Positions 1-9,165 of a stretch of 64,000 bases of DNA are shown here, piece by piece (positions within the stretch are counted from its first letter, which is position 1; the number at the start of each line of letters is the position of its first letter). Under the pieces are notes generated by a model, which saw nothing but the letters and a program-made list of their open reading frames with translations, was not told the origin of the DNA and did no database searches. Both the position numbers and the translations under genes were made by a program. This DNA comes from Rhizobium sp. ICMP 5592 (GTDB lineage: Bacteria; Pseudomonadota; Alphaproteobacteria; Rhizobiales; Rhizobiaceae): positions 549,032-613,031 of the forward strand of contig NZ_QSNT01000001.1 in assembly GCF_009498525.1 (NCBI RefSeq), read 5' to 3'.

Positions 1-150
1 GCGCCAATCAAGCGGCCGCCATTCTTGTCAGCGCGCCGCTTGACAAAGCAGGGGTGAATATTTGGCTTGAGCGGGTTTCGGCCGGGTCTAAACCTGCTAA
101 AACCCTGTCACCCCACAATCGGCTGATTTGCCAGACCTTCGACACCGCTG
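1..150. other. Left edge of window, no supported gene
   Basis: No start codon with a convincing ribosome site is seen here. One frame is open from base 3 into the MFS gene but has no recognisable protein. An imperfect inverted repeat (GCGGGTTT at 71-78, AAACCTGC at 90-97, one mismatch) lies upstream of the MFS gene and could be an operator or hairpin; this is weak. Confidence 0.3.
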
Positions 151-1353
151 ATGACCCGCCTCTTTCCCGAAGTATTCCGCGACCCGACGATCCGGGTGAG
201 CATGCTTGCGATCTTTGCCTTCGGCTTTGCCGGAGCTGCAACATCGCCTTATCAGTCCGTCGTGGGTATTCGCGAGCTCGGCCTGAGCAATGGACTCTAT
301 TCGGCGCTGATCTTTTCTGCGGCCGCGGTGAACGTCATCGTCAGCATTCTGCTTGGAAATCTCGCGGACAGGCTCGGCGAATACCGCGCGATGATGCTCA
401 CGGTCGCGATTTTCGGCATTCTGGGTTATGGGGCGGTCTATGTTATTCCGGCTCAGGTGACCTTCGTCGTTAGCGCGCTGTTGTTCCTGCCGGTTTACGG
501 CTCCCTCAATTCGCTGCTTTTTGCCAATGTCAGAGTTGCGACCAAGGGAATGGAGCGCAACGACGTCGCCACCGTCAACTCGGGTGTCCGGGCGATGATC
601 TCGCTGTCCTGGGTTCTCGTGCCGGGCATTATCGGCTCGCTGCTTATAAATTCCGGAACCATGCTGCCCGCCTATCTTTTTGCGGGCATGGCCTGTGCGG
701 TCTGCTTCGGACTGATCGCGGCTTTCCTTCCGCGCCAGAACGGCACCGACAATGCCGCAACGCGTCATCTTTCCTATCTTGCAGCCCTCGGCGAGGTCGC
801 CTCGCCGCCGGTCCTCGTGCGCGTGATCGCGGTGGCGCTGATCACCAGTACAGTTCACGTCAGCGACACTATTCTGCCTCTTATCGTCACCGGCGCCGCC
901 CACGGCACCGTCGCCGATATCGGCGTACTCGTGGGGATCGTGGCGTTTCTCGAAGTCATATTCATCATTATGTGGGGACGCGCCCAGCGGATCATGAGCC
1001 ATGTCACGGCGCTGGCCATCGGCACGGTCATCTACGTCGTCTACCTGTTGCTGCTCGCGCAGGCATCAGCGCCTTGGCACATCTATGCCCTGACCCTTAT
1101 CAGCGGGATCGGGGCGGCTGCCCTCATCAGCATTCCCATCACATACCTGCAGGATCTGATTGCCGAACGCCCCGGGCTCGGCAGCGCCCTGATATCCGTC
1201 AATATTTTCCTGAGCGCAGGTATGAGCGCCCTGCTCTTTGCGATCGGAACGGGGATGAGCAGCTATTCCGGAACGGCGGTCATCAGCGCTGCTGCTGGAC
1301 TGGTCGGGCTTGCCCTGCTGCTCTTCTTTGATGGCGGCAGGCGGCGCAGATAA
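151..1353 (+). CDS. MFS transporter (probable sugar/drug efflux, SET-like)
   Basis: A 400-residue, strongly hydrophobic protein with about twelve predicted membrane segments, the normal size for a major facilitator. The first helix pair is followed by a short cytoplasmic loop with LADRLGEYR (near residue 72), a form of the MFS loop 2-3 signature. The overall pattern recalls the SetA/SotA sugar-efflux group, but substrate cannot be read from sequence. It stands alone: the next gene is convergent. The ATG at 151 follows an in-frame stop and has no strong Shine-Dalgarno, so the start is moderately certain. It would export a small solute by proton antiport across the inner membrane. Confidence 0.8.
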   Translation: MTRLFPEVFRDPTIRVSMLAIFAFGFAGAATSPYQSVVGIRELGLSNGLYSALIFSAAAVNVIVSILLGNLADRLGEYRAMMLTVAIFGILGYGAVYVIPAQVTFVVSALLFLPVYGSLNSLLFANVRVATKGMERNDVATVNSGVRAMISLSWVLVPGIIGSLLINSGTMLPAYLFAGMACAVCFGLIAAFLPRQNGTDNAATRHLSYLAALGEVASPPVLVRVIAVALITSTVHVSDTILPLIVTGAAHGTVADIGVLVGIVAFLEVIFIIMWGRAQRIMSHVTALAIGTVIYVVYLLLLAQASAPWHIYALTLISGIGAAALISIPITYLQDLIAERPGLGSALISVNIFLSAGMSALLFAIGTGMSSYSGTAVISAAAGLVGLALLLFFDGGRRRR

Positions 1354-1467
1354 TCGTCGGTGAACACGGAATTGTCCGACCGGCTATCAGGCGGGATGAG
1401 CTTTTAAATTTCGGACCGACGGTTCGCATTTCCTCAAGGCGATGCGGCCAGATCAAATCCCCTCTGC

Positions 1468-2157
1468 TCATGGTCTCCGACGTGCGGGGGCCGTGTCCCG
1501 GCCGCTGACGATGTCCAGAATCTCGGATGCGACATTGCGCAGATGGGTTACCATCGCCGCCCGTGCGCGCCGGCCGTCGCCCTTGGCGAAGGCGTCCAGG
1601 ATGGCGACGTGTTCGGCGGCATCGGCCGCCACGCGACCCGACGGGCTGGTCAGTTCAAACAGGCGGGTGATGACGCGCAGCTGCTGGATCATCCGCACCA
1701 GCACGCCGTTGCCGAGCGCTTCCGGGAACAGCATGTGAAGACGGTCGTCGGTCTCCCAATGCTCGGCGGCCTGCGCTTCCAGTGCGCCGAGCCTCAGAAT
1801 ATCGCTGCGCAGCGCCTCGATCGTTTCCGGTTTGATGCGGCCGATCGCGAGCTCCACGGCTTCGCCTTCGAGCAGCTCGCGAACCTTGAGCGCCTGGAAG
1901 AATTCCACCGGCTGCACCCGGCGCACTGCATAGGAGCGCGAACCCTGCTTGATGAGCAGCCCCTCCGCCGCAAGCCGCAGGATCGCCTCCCGCATCGGGG
2001 TGCGGGAAACGTCGAGCTGCTGGGCGAGCCGTCCTTCCACCACCAGGCTGCCGCCCGGCAGCTTGCGGGTCAGGATGAGGCGGCTGAGTTCGTCATAGGC
2101 GCGCTCGCCAAGACTTGCGTCACCGTTGATGGCGGACAAAAGGCTATCGTCGTTCAT
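1468..2157 (-). CDS. GntR-family transcriptional regulator, FCD subfamily
   Basis: A 229-residue regulator with an N-terminal winged helix (about residues 15-80, with VSRTPMREAILRLAAEGLL typical of GntR) and an all-helical FCD ligand-binding domain (about 90-220), including the acidic/His metal-site pattern (TDDRLHMLFPEALGN and AAEHVAIL). It is the last gene of the minus-strand operon running from 5966, and its start codon overlaps the stop of the DHDPS-family gene (ATGA). It therefore probably senses a substrate or product of that operon and controls the divergent 5967-6086 region. Ligand unknown. Confidence 0.88.
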   Translation of the reverse strand: MNDDSLLSAINGDASLGERAYDELSRLILTRKLPGGSLVVEGRLAQQLDVSRTPMREAILRLAAEGLLIKQGSRSYAVRRVQPVEFFQALKVRELLEGEAVELAIGRIKPETIEALRSDILRLGALEAQAAEHWETDDRLHMLFPEALGNGVLVRMIQQLRVITRLFELTSPSGRVAADAAEHVAILDAFAKGDGRRARAAMVTHLRNVASEILDIVSGRDTAPARRRP

Positions 2158-3095
2158 GCATCAGAGCCCAGCAGTCCGGCATTGGCAAGGGCATGCCGCA
2201 GCCGGAGGATTTCGGAGGATGGCAGATCGGTGATGGGAGCGCGGGGGCTGCCGTTGCGCCAATGTCCAAGCAGAACCATGCAGGCCTTGAGGCGCGCCGT
2301 GGCCCAGCCGACAGGATGTGTGCCGTAGATGGCGTTTGCCAGCGGCTGAATGCGTTCGCTCAAGGCGCGTGCCCGTTCCAAATCCCCCCCTTGTACAGCG
2401 CGGTCCAGCGCCACGATCTCTCCCGGCATGATCACCGCCAGACTCACGAGACTACCTTCACTGCCGATCGCAAAACAAGAGAGGAGATGCTCATCCCCGG
2501 ATGCCATGATCTCAACATGGGGTGCTGTGCTTTTGACGAGACGGCGATTGCGGTCATAGGCGTTGCTCTCCCAGCTTCCCTCCTTGATCCCGACGACTGT
2601 GGGCAACAGGACCAGCCTGGAGAGCACCTCGGGCCGGTAGGCAAGCGCGGAAGCGACGCCGGCCTGATAGAGCATCATCGGTGTATCGACGGCCTCGGCA
2701 ATGGCGCGATGGTGTGTCACGGCCATCTCGCTATCCTGCGACAGTGCCCAGGAAAATGGCGGGAAGACGAGAATGGAATCAGCGCCGGCTTGGGCAGCGT
2801 CTTCGGCATGGCTGACGGCTTCCGCCGTTGCCTCGCACAGGATCCCGCAGACGACGATATGGGTATCACCGATCGCCTTGACGGCGATTTCCGTTACCCG
2901 GCGGCGCTCTTCGCGAGTGAGCAGGATGTTCTCGCCCGCATGGCCGTTGCAAAGAACACCGACGATACCCGGTTCGGCCGTCACGGAGCGGAAGTGATCG
3001 GCGAGCGCATCCTCGTCGATCGTGCCGTCGTCGCGAAATGGGGTGAGTGTAGCCACGTAGATGCCGCGGAAGGGGTGGTCTATGGCGGGTATCAA
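2154..3095 (-). CDS. Dihydrodipicolinate synthase (DHDPS/NAL) family lyase or deaminase
   Basis: A 313-residue class I aldolase-type TIM barrel. The Schiff-base lysine is Lys171 (GIKEGS), the partner tyrosine Tyr143 (MLYQAG), and the pyruvate-binding turn is a variant GHAGE near residue 51, so an active enzyme is expected. It sits directly after D-amino/imino-acid dehydrogenase subunits, with four-base overlaps on both sides. In known pathways this association occurs for pyrroline-4-hydroxy-2-carboxylate deaminase in hydroxyproline catabolism, where a DHDPS homologue acts on the dehydrogenase product. Hydroxyproline epimerase and ketoglutarate-semialdehyde dehydrogenase are not in the window, so the true substrate is open. 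Confidence 0.85.
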   Translation of the reverse strand: MIPAIDHPFRGIYVATLTPFRDDGTIDEDALADHFRSVTAEPGIVGVLCNGHAGENILLTREERRRVTEIAVKAIGDTHIVVCGILCEATAEAVSHAEDAAQAGADSILVFPPFSWALSQDSEMAVTHHRAIAEAVDTPMMLYQAGVASALAYRPEVLSRLVLLPTVVGIKEGSWESNAYDRNRRLVKSTAPHVEIMASGDEHLLSCFAIGSEGSLVSLAVIMPGEIVALDRAVQGGDLERARALSERIQPLANAIYGTHPVGWATARLKACMVLLGHWRNGSPRAPITDLPSSEILRLRHALANAGLLGSDA

Positions 3096-4228
3096 GCTGT
3101 TTCCTCCGGGTTCCTGATCAGTCGGGCGGGGTCGAAGAGCGGCATTTCGGGCTCACGCCCGAGAATCCGGTCGGCGAGGAGCCGGCCCATGTAAGGGGCG
3201 CTGGTATAGCCGGAATGGGCACAGCCGATCACATAGGCTTCGTCCAGTCCGGGCAGCGGCCCGATGATTGGCATGGCATCGGCGGTCTCGGATTCGAGGC
3301 CGAGCCAGATACGCAAGATGCGGGTGTCGTTGAGCGCCGGTATGGCATGACGGGCGAGCTGGACGTTGCCGATGAGGTTTTCCGGGATCGTCTCGACGCC
3401 GCCGCGGATCGGATCGCCGATGCCTTGCCAGCCGCCGCCGATCAGCACGCTGCCGTTTTCGAACTGCTTGAGCGACAGAAGGCCGTTGGCGATCCCGACC
3501 ACGGTCTGCATCACCGGCCGCATGCGCTCGGTGACCACGAGCTGGTTGATCAGGCATTTGATCGGCACGCGGAACCCGAGCCAGGCGAGCATCGTCTCGA
3601 GCCAGACGCCGCCGGCGAGCACCAGCCGCTTCGCCGTCGTTCTTGCGCCGTCCGTATGCAGAATGGTGTAATGACCGCTGTCCGGCTCTATTCCGTTGAC
3701 GGATGCGTTTTCGAGAATGGTGACGTTCGCCGAGATGAGTGCCTTTCGATAGGCGCGGCCCGTCATATAGGCGGTAACGTGGCCGTCGAGTTCGCAATAG
3801 GCTGCGGCGATGAGGGAGGGATTGAGACCCGGTTCTATCCGGAGAGCCTCGGCGGGTGTGATCAGCCGGATCGGCGCCCCCATAGCGGCGCGCGCCTGTG
3901 CCCTCTTCTCCAGCATCTCCCGTTCCGCCGCCGTGAAGGCAAGGGACAATCCCGGGGCCGAGCGGGCGCCGACATCCATGCCGAGCCAGTTTGGCGCGTC
4001 GAGCCAGAGTTCGCGTCCCTTCATGGCGTAGGGGATGAGAGCAGCGCGTGTCATATGGAGTGTCAGCGTGCCGGCATTGACTCCGGAGGCCTCGCGGCAA
4101 ATTTCACCGCGATCGATCAAGGCGACGCGCATGCCGGAACGCGCGAGATAAAGCGCTGCTGTTGCTCCCATCGCACCAGCGCCGACCACGGCGATATCGA
4201 ATGCTTGTGAAGGGTTTTTTGACATCAT
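3092..4228 (-). CDS. FAD-dependent oxidoreductase, DAO family (dehydrogenase beta-like subunit)
   Basis: A 378-residue glycine-oxidase/D-amino-acid-oxidase-type flavoprotein with an N-terminal FAD-binding VVGAGAMG at about residues 14-21 and the DAO-fold C-terminus (GCAHSGYTSAPYMGRLLADRI). In heteromeric D-hydroxyproline dehydrogenases and opine oxidases (OoxB/NoxB type) such a subunit carries the amine-oxidising FAD site. It works with the next two upstream genes, a pyridine-nucleotide-disulfide-type flavoprotein and a small [2Fe-2S] protein. Start and stop overlap both neighbours by ATGA, implying translational coupling and fixed stoichiometry. The natural substrate cannot be told from sequence alone. 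Confidence 0.85.
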   Translation of the reverse strand: MMSKNPSQAFDIAVVGAGAMGATAALYLARSGMRVALIDRGEICREASGVNAGTLTLHMTRAALIPYAMKGRELWLDAPNWLGMDVGARSAPGLSLAFTAAEREMLEKRAQARAAMGAPIRLITPAEALRIEPGLNPSLIAAAYCELDGHVTAYMTGRAYRKALISANVTILENASVNGIEPDSGHYTILHTDGARTTAKRLVLAGGVWLETMLAWLGFRVPIKCLINQLVVTERMRPVMQTVVGIANGLLSLKQFENGSVLIGGGWQGIGDPIRGGVETIPENLIGNVQLARHAIPALNDTRILRIWLGLESETADAMPIIGPLPGLDEAYVIGCAHSGYTSAPYMGRLLADRILGREPEMPLFDPARLIRNPEETA

Positions 4229-5652
4229 AGCGGCGCGGGCGGTGGGAGCTTCAGCTCGGAATATTCGACCGGCTCGAGAAGCTGGGCGAGCGGAAGCGGA
4301 CGAAACGGCGTCCGGCCGGTGAACATGCCTGATCTTGGGTGCTGTCCTGTCGCTTGGGCGAGGAGGGCGCTCGCGATGTCGCCGCAGATGCGACCCTGGC
4401 AGGGACCCATGCCACAGCGCGTCCAGGCCTTGAGCTGGTTCGCGCTGCGTGCGCCGTCCGCAAAGGCCAAATCGATGTCTCGCCGCGTCACGTCCTCGCA
4501 GCGGCAGACGACGGCGTCTTCGGCGATGCTTTTGATCTGCCCCTGCTTCAGAGCCATCAGCCCGGCCATGGCGCCGCCGAACTTGAGCGCCCGTTTGGCG
4601 CTTCGGCGAAGAGGGGCGGATTGCGATGCATAGGCTTCGCCTGTCAGGGCGCCGAGGTCGCGCGCCACGACAAGGCCGGCAAGGCGGCCGTTCAGCACCG
4701 CCGCCGCCGCTCCTGCGATCCCGGTGCCGTCACCGACCGTATAGAGGCCGGCGACGCTGGTGCGAAAGTCGGCGTCGATCCGTGGAAACCAACCGCCGCG
4801 AGCCTCGTCGAATGCATGGTCCGCCCGCAGCAGCCGGGTGACGTCAGTGGACGCAACAAGGCCGTTGCCGACCGCGACGGCATCGACGGTGAAGGTCCGC
4901 TCCTTGCCGGCGATCGCACAACCACTCCGGTCGACGGGGCCGGCGGTCACCTCGATCTCGTTCTCATCCCGCTTTACGGCACGGCGGACGGCGTGGCGGT
5001 AGAAAAACGGAACGCCCGCGCCATGAAGGCGGGCCAACCATCCGGCACCGCGAGCGGCGAGATCGGGGCGGGTCAGGAATGCGGGGCTCTTTGCCAGCCA
5101 TTCGCTACGGGAGGCGAGATCGACAACACCTGCCACCGTACCGCCGGCCTTCAGGATTCCGGCGGCGACCGCCAGGAGAAGCGGGCCTTGCCCGGCGACG
5201 AGGGTGCGGCGGCCTGGCAGCATGCGCTGCGACTTGAGAAGTATGGTTGCGCCGGCGAGGCCGACAATGCCCGGAAGCGTCCAGCCGGGAAACGGCACGA
5301 CCCGCTCCTGCGCGCCGGTCGCGACGATGATCTTGCGGGCGCTCCACGACACCGGCCCGCCCTCGGCGAGAGCGTCGACCCGCAAGTCCGGCGAGACCGA
5401 CCAGACGGTGTGACCGAAATGGGCGTCGACCGTGCTTTCCGCGAGCCGGCGACGCAACGCGTCCCCAGTGCGGCTTTCCGGGGTGGCCGGCAGGCCGGAG
5501 AAGGTGCTAGGCGATGCGCGGTAAACCTGTCCACCTGCCGCGGGGGCCTCGTCGACCAGCACGACACGCAGGCCGCAAGCAGCAGCCGACAGGGCAGCTT
5601 CAGTGCCGGCCGGGCCGGCGCCGATGACGAAGACATCGCAGGTGTCGCTCAT
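4225..5652 (-). CDS. NAD(P)/FAD-dependent oxidoreductase with BFD-like [2Fe-2S] C-terminus (alpha-like subunit)
   Basis: A 475-residue flavoprotein of the HcnB/OoxA/D-hydroxyproline dehydrogenase alpha type. An FAD-binding GAGPAGTEA lies at residues 11-19 and a second dinucleotide fold in the middle. The C-terminal cysteine set Cys383, Cys385, Cys413 and Cys418 (C-x-C...C-x4-C) is the BFD-like iron-sulfur motif. The start was placed at 5652 because it overlaps the upstream stop as ATGA; an in-frame extension to 5739 has no family similarity and would overlap the ferredoxin gene. It probably passes electrons between the DAO subunit and the small [2Fe-2S] subunit. Confidence 0.87.
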   Translation of the reverse strand: MSDTCDVFVIGAGPAGTEAALSAAACGLRVVLVDEAPAAGGQVYRASPSTFSGLPATPESRTGDALRRRLAESTVDAHFGHTVWSVSPDLRVDALAEGGPVSWSARKIIVATGAQERVVPFPGWTLPGIVGLAGATILLKSQRMLPGRRTLVAGQGPLLLAVAAGILKAGGTVAGVVDLASRSEWLAKSPAFLTRPDLAARGAGWLARLHGAGVPFFYRHAVRRAVKRDENEIEVTAGPVDRSGCAIAGKERTFTVDAVAVGNGLVASTDVTRLLRADHAFDEARGGWFPRIDADFRTSVAGLYTVGDGTGIAGAAAAVLNGRLAGLVVARDLGALTGEAYASQSAPLRRSAKRALKFGGAMAGLMALKQGQIKSIAEDAVVCRCEDVTRRDIDLAFADGARSANQLKAWTRCGMGPCQGRICGDIASALLAQATGQHPRSGMFTGRTPFRPLPLAQLLEPVEYSELKLPPPAPL

Positions 5653-5966
5653 GCGATCGTTCCCTTTCGCACGACAAGGCCATCCACACATTCCGTACGA
5701 CAAGCCGGCCTGCGAACGCCGTTCACCTCGACCGTGCACTCCTGGCAGAGACCCATCCAGCAGAACGCACCGCGCGGTGCATGCTCGTTCGGGCTTTCCC
5801 GCAGCGTTCGATATCCGGCGGCCAGCAATGCGGCTGCCACCGATTCTCCCGCACAGGCGTCAACGGAATTGCCATCGAAGGTGAAGCGCACGGGCGTCCC
5901 GCGCCTCACATCCGGCTCTCGCAGACTGGGTCGTCTCAATTCGAAGGGTTGACTTTCGCCTGTCAC
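5649..5966 (-). CDS. Small (2Fe-2S)-binding protein (gamma-like subunit)
   Basis: A 105-residue ferredoxin-fold protein with Cys69, Cys74, Cys77 and Cys89 in C-x4-C-x2-C...C spacing (CWMGLCQEC), the plant-type [2Fe-2S] arrangement of HcnA-like and opine/hydroxyproline dehydrogenase gamma subunits. It starts with GTG at 5966; no ATG exists before the cysteine motif. It is the first gene of the five-gene minus-strand operon, and its stop overlaps the alpha subunit start. The promoter must lie in the 5967-6086 region shared with the divergent ABC importer. Confidence 0.83.
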   Translation of the reverse strand: MTGESQPFELRRPSLREPDVRRGTPVRFTFDGNSVDACAGESVAAALLAAGYRTLRESPNEHAPRGAFCWMGLCQECTVEVNGVRRPACRTECVDGLVVRKGTIA

Positions 5967-5987
5967 GGTGTTTCTTTCGTCTACGAA

Positions 5988-6008
5988 CGGTATACGATAG
6001 ATACACCG
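5988..6008. promoter_or_regulatory. Candidate operator between divergent dehydrogenase and importer operons
   Basis: An inverted repeat CGGT-N13-ACCG encloses GTATAC-like bases (CGGTATAC at 5988-5995, ATACACCG at 6001-6008). FCD-type GntR regulators often bind palindromes containing GTATAC-like cores. The position between the two divergent operons fits control by the GntR protein encoded at 1468-2157. Confidence 0.4.
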
Positions 6009-6086
6009 TCGGGAACGCTAGTGCAACGGTTCGGATGCTGAAAAATCTCCGGTCTGACCACGGCAAAGCAAAAAAAGGGGATCAAT

Positions 6087-6896
6087 ATGAAGAGTTTAAA
6101 GACGGTTTGCATGCTTGCCGGCGCGGCCTGCCTCGCGCTCACGGCGGTTGCCGCCGATGCACATAGCCTGGATGAAATCCTTTCGGCCAAGAAGATTGTA
6201 GTCGGCATCAATCCGAACCTGCCGCCGCTCGGCCGCTTCAACGACAAGAATGAAATCGAGGGCTTCGACGTCGATGTCGCCAAGAAGCTTGGTGAGATGC
6301 TCGGCGTAGAGGTTTCGCTCGTGCAGGTCTCGTCGGCGGATCGCGTGCCGTTTCTTGCAACCGGCAAGGCCGATATCGTACTCGGCGCGCTGACCCGTAC
6401 GGCCGACCGGGCAAAGGTGATCGATTTCTCGCTACCGATCCAGACCGAGGCGATCAGCGCATTGGTTGCGAAGGACAAGCCTTACCAGACCATCGATGAT
6501 CTCAACTCCGCGGACGTTCATCTCGTCGAAGTGCGCGGCACGACACCCGTCGATTTCGTGAAGGAGCGTTTGCCGAAGGCGCAGGTGACGCTGTTCGACA
6601 ACTATCCCGATGCCGTGCGCGCTTTTGAACAGGGCCGGGGCGATGCAATCGTCGACGTCGTCGACTATCTCGGCGCCTATACGAAGAACTATAGCACGGA
6701 GACACGGGTGATCACGGACAAGTCGGCCTCGATCGACTATGATTGCATCGGCCTTGCGCAGGGCAATACGGCGCTGAAGTCCTGGGTCAATGTGGCCCTT
6801 TACCAGCTGCAGACAAACGGCTTCATGAAGCAGACCTACAAGCAGTGGTTCGGCATCGACATGGTCTATCCAGTTCCTGTCACGCCTTATTTCTGA
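6087..6896 (+). CDS. Amino-acid ABC transporter substrate-binding protein (SBP_bac_3)
   Basis: A 269-residue periplasmic binding protein with a signal peptide (cleavage near ADA-HS, about residue 25) and the family 3 fold for polar amino acids or opines (EGFDVDVAKKLGEMLG near residue 58). The ATG at 6087 follows a good AGGGG at 6076-6080. It is the first gene of a four-gene importer operon and divergent from the FAD dehydrogenase operon. The likely job is to capture the compound those enzymes oxidise; octopine- and nopaline-type importers belong to the same family. Confidence 0.9.
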   Translation: MKSLKTVCMLAGAACLALTAVAADAHSLDEILSAKKIVVGINPNLPPLGRFNDKNEIEGFDVDVAKKLGEMLGVEVSLVQVSSADRVPFLATGKADIVLGALTRTADRAKVIDFSLPIQTEAISALVAKDKPYQTIDDLNSADVHLVEVRGTTPVDFVKERLPKAQVTLFDNYPDAVRAFEQGRGDAIVDVVDYLGAYTKNYSTETRVITDKSASIDYDCIGLAQGNTALKSWVNVALYQLQTNGFMKQTYKQWFGIDMVYPVPVTPYF

Positions 6897-6932
6897 CCGG
6901 ACGACACGGCTGATACGAAACGGGATCGGGTC

Positions 6933-7607
6933 ATGCACTACGCTCTACATTACAGCCAGATCACATCCTATCTGCCTTACCTGATAGGGGGCGCTCTGCT
7001 CAGCCTTGAGCTGAGCGTCCTTGCCTTCGCCGGTGGCATGGTAATTGGCTTCGCGCTCGCCATCGCCCGCAACGAGGGCGGTCCGATCCTGTCGCGCCTG
7101 GTGCGGGCCTATGTCGTCTTTTTCACCAACACGCCGCAGCTGGTGCAGATTTACGTGATTTTCTTCGGCCTGCCGGATCTGGGCGTCGTGTTTTCGCCCT
7201 TCGCGGCCGTGCTGATCGGCATGACGCTGAATGCGGGCGCCTATTTGACGGAGATCCTCCGGGCCGGTCTTGCCTCGGTTCATCAGGAGGAGCTCGATGC
7301 GGCCGAGACGCTCGGCATGAGCCGGCTTCAGAGCCTGCGCTATGTGATCGTGCCGCATGTGTTCCGCGTCGCGATGCCTCCGCTCAGCAACCAGTATATT
7401 TTGATGACGCTCGGCACATCGATGGCGGCCGTGTTCGGGGTGGAGGAGCTGACGGGCCGCGCGTTCAACGTGAATTCGACGACGTTCCGCTCCATCGAGA
7501 TCTTCACGACGATCGCCGGGCTTTATGTCGTCATCACCTTCATGGCGACGATCCTGCTTGCCGTGGTCGGCCGCTACGTTTTCCGCGCAAGGGTGAGGGT
7601 GCTTTGA
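6933..7607 (+). CDS. Amino-acid ABC transporter permease (HisM/HisQ family)
   Basis: A 224-residue inner-membrane permease of the polar amino-acid family with about five transmembrane helices and the EAA loop (ELDAAETLGMSRLQSLRYVIVP, near residues 112-133) that contacts the ATPase. It lies between the binding protein and a second permease, whose start overlaps its stop by four bases. The two permeases should form a heterodimeric channel. Confidence 0.9.
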   Translation: MHYALHYSQITSYLPYLIGGALLSLELSVLAFAGGMVIGFALAIARNEGGPILSRLVRAYVVFFTNTPQLVQIYVIFFGLPDLGVVFSPFAAVLIGMTLNAGAYLTEILRAGLASVHQEELDAAETLGMSRLQSLRYVIVPHVFRVAMPPLSNQYILMTLGTSMAAVFGVEELTGRAFNVNSTTFRSIEIFTTIAGLYVVITFMATILLAVVGRYVFRARVRVL

Positions 7608-8317
7608 TGTGGAAGGATATTCTCGCTCAGCTTCCCCAGGTCTTCAGCAGTTACAACATCGCCATGCTTGCGGAAGCGGCATTGACGACGCTCTTCCTTT
7701 CGGCCGTCGGCTGTCTCGTTGGGGTCGTCTTCGGAACGATCCTGTCCCTAGCCCGTCTGTCCCGTGCTCGGATTCTCTTGCCCCTCAAGGTCGTCGCCTT
7801 CGTCTATGTCGAAGTGTTTCGGCGCGTGCCCTTCCTGGTGACCTTGCTGGTGTTCTTCTTCGGCGCGCAGGTGCTCGGCTTCGACATCTCGCCGCTGGTC
7901 GTGACCCTCATCAGCACCTCGGTCATTTCCACGGCCTTCGTGGCGGAGATCATCCGCGCGGGGCTTGCCGCGGTGCGTCCCAGCCAGCTCGAGGCCGCCG
8001 AGGTCATGAACTTTTCGCCCTGGCAGACCCTTTGTCTCGTTCGCTGGCCGCAAGCCTGGCCGCTGATCCTGCCGCCGGTATTCGGCTATTTCGTCCTGTT
8101 CATCAAGGATACGGCGCTTGCCTCGCAGATCGGTGTCCTCGAACTCACCCAGGCGGGAAAGATCCTCAATACCAAGGGCTTTTCGGCCCTGCTCGTCTTC
8201 GCGACGATCCTCATTCTCTATTTTCTGATTTCCTACCCCCTGGCCCGGCTGGGGGCCTATCTGGAGAGCAATCTTGGCGCATCTCGACATTCGCGGTCTC
8301 ACGGCCAGCTACGCTAA
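7604..8317 (+). CDS. Amino-acid ABC transporter permease (HisM/HisQ family)
   Basis: A 237-residue permease paired with the preceding one; several membrane helices and an EAA loop (QLEAAEVMNFSPWQTL). The ATGs overlap upstream (TGATG), and its 3' end overlaps the ATPase gene by 44 bases. The EAA loop departs from the usual G-x(9)-LP form, carrying NFSPW in place of LGMS, a modest oddity. It forms the transmembrane pore with its neighbour. Confidence 0.9.
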   Translation: MMWKDILAQLPQVFSSYNIAMLAEAALTTLFLSAVGCLVGVVFGTILSLARLSRARILLPLKVVAFVYVEVFRRVPFLVTLLVFFFGAQVLGFDISPLVVTLISTSVISTAFVAEIIRAGLAAVRPSQLEAAEVMNFSPWQTLCLVRWPQAWPLILPPVFGYFVLFIKDTALASQIGVLELTQAGKILNTKGFSALLVFATILILYFLISYPLARLGAYLESNLGASRHSRSHGQLR

Positions 8318-9035
8318 TCACACCGTCCTAGACGGCATAGACCTAACGGTTGAGCGCGGTGAAATCGTGAGCCTGATCGGCCCGTCGGGGTCCGGAAAGA
8401 GCACGTTGCTGCGGGTGATCACGGGTCTCCTCAAGCCGGAGCGTGGCGAGATCGTTCTTGACGGCGAAAGGATCGACTATTCCGACCGCCGTTCGCTGAA
8501 GGCCGCGCGGGAAAAGCTCGCGATCGTGTTCCAGCAATATAATCTCTTCGGCAATATGACCGTGCTCGGCAATGTCATGGTCGCTCCGGCGAAGATCCGA
8601 AAGCGCAACAGGAGCGAGGTGGAGACCGACGCCCGGCGCCTGCTTGAGAAGGTGGGACTTGGCGACAAGCTCGCCGCCTATCCGGACGAGCTCTCGGGCG
8701 GCCAGCAGCAGCGTGTCGCCCTTGCGCGGGCGCTGTGTCTGAAGCCGGAGATCCTGCTCCTTGACGAGGTCACCTCCGCGCTCGATCCGGAGCGAGTAGG
8801 CGAGGTGCTCGACACCATCAAGCTCTTGGCCTCCGAGAACATCACCCTCCTGATCGTCTCCCACGAAATGAATTTCGTGCGCGAGGTTTCCGATCGGGTC
8901 GTCTTCATGGCAAACGGCAAAATCCAGGAGGTCGGGTCGCCGGAGCAGATATTCGACACTCCCCAGGTGCAGCGCACCCGCGAGTTTACGAGCAGGATCG
9001 CCCGGCTGTCTCAGGCGGATCCTGTTGCGACTTGA
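8274..9035 (+). CDS. Amino-acid ABC transporter ATP-binding protein
   Basis: A 253-residue ATPase with Walker A GPSGSGKST (about residues 38-46), the ABC signature LSGGQQQRVALARAL and Walker B ILLLDEVTSALD; the V in DEVTSALD is common in the polar amino-acid family. The start is a TTG at 8274: no ATG or GTG gives a full N-terminal strand before Walker A, and the gene begins inside the upstream permease, 44 bases before its stop. It energises the importer encoded from 6087. Confidence 0.9.
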   Translation: MAHLDIRGLTASYANHTVLDGIDLTVERGEIVSLIGPSGSGKSTLLRVITGLLKPERGEIVLDGERIDYSDRRSLKAAREKLAIVFQQYNLFGNMTVLGNVMVAPAKIRKRNRSEVETDARRLLEKVGLGDKLAAYPDELSGGQQQRVALARALCLKPEILLLDEVTSALDPERVGEVLDTIKLLASENITLLIVSHEMNFVREVSDRVVFMANGKIQEVGSPEQIFDTPQVQRTREFTSRIARLSQADPVAT

Positions 9036-9165
9036 TCCGGGCGGTTTCGCATATGGGGAAGCTCCACGGCTGATTTCATCCGCGGCCCGATGCCGATAAG
9101 TTTGCAGTACCTTTCCGTCAGATGCGCGCCTGGCTCTTCCATCGCGAGAAGGGAATGCAAGCTGA

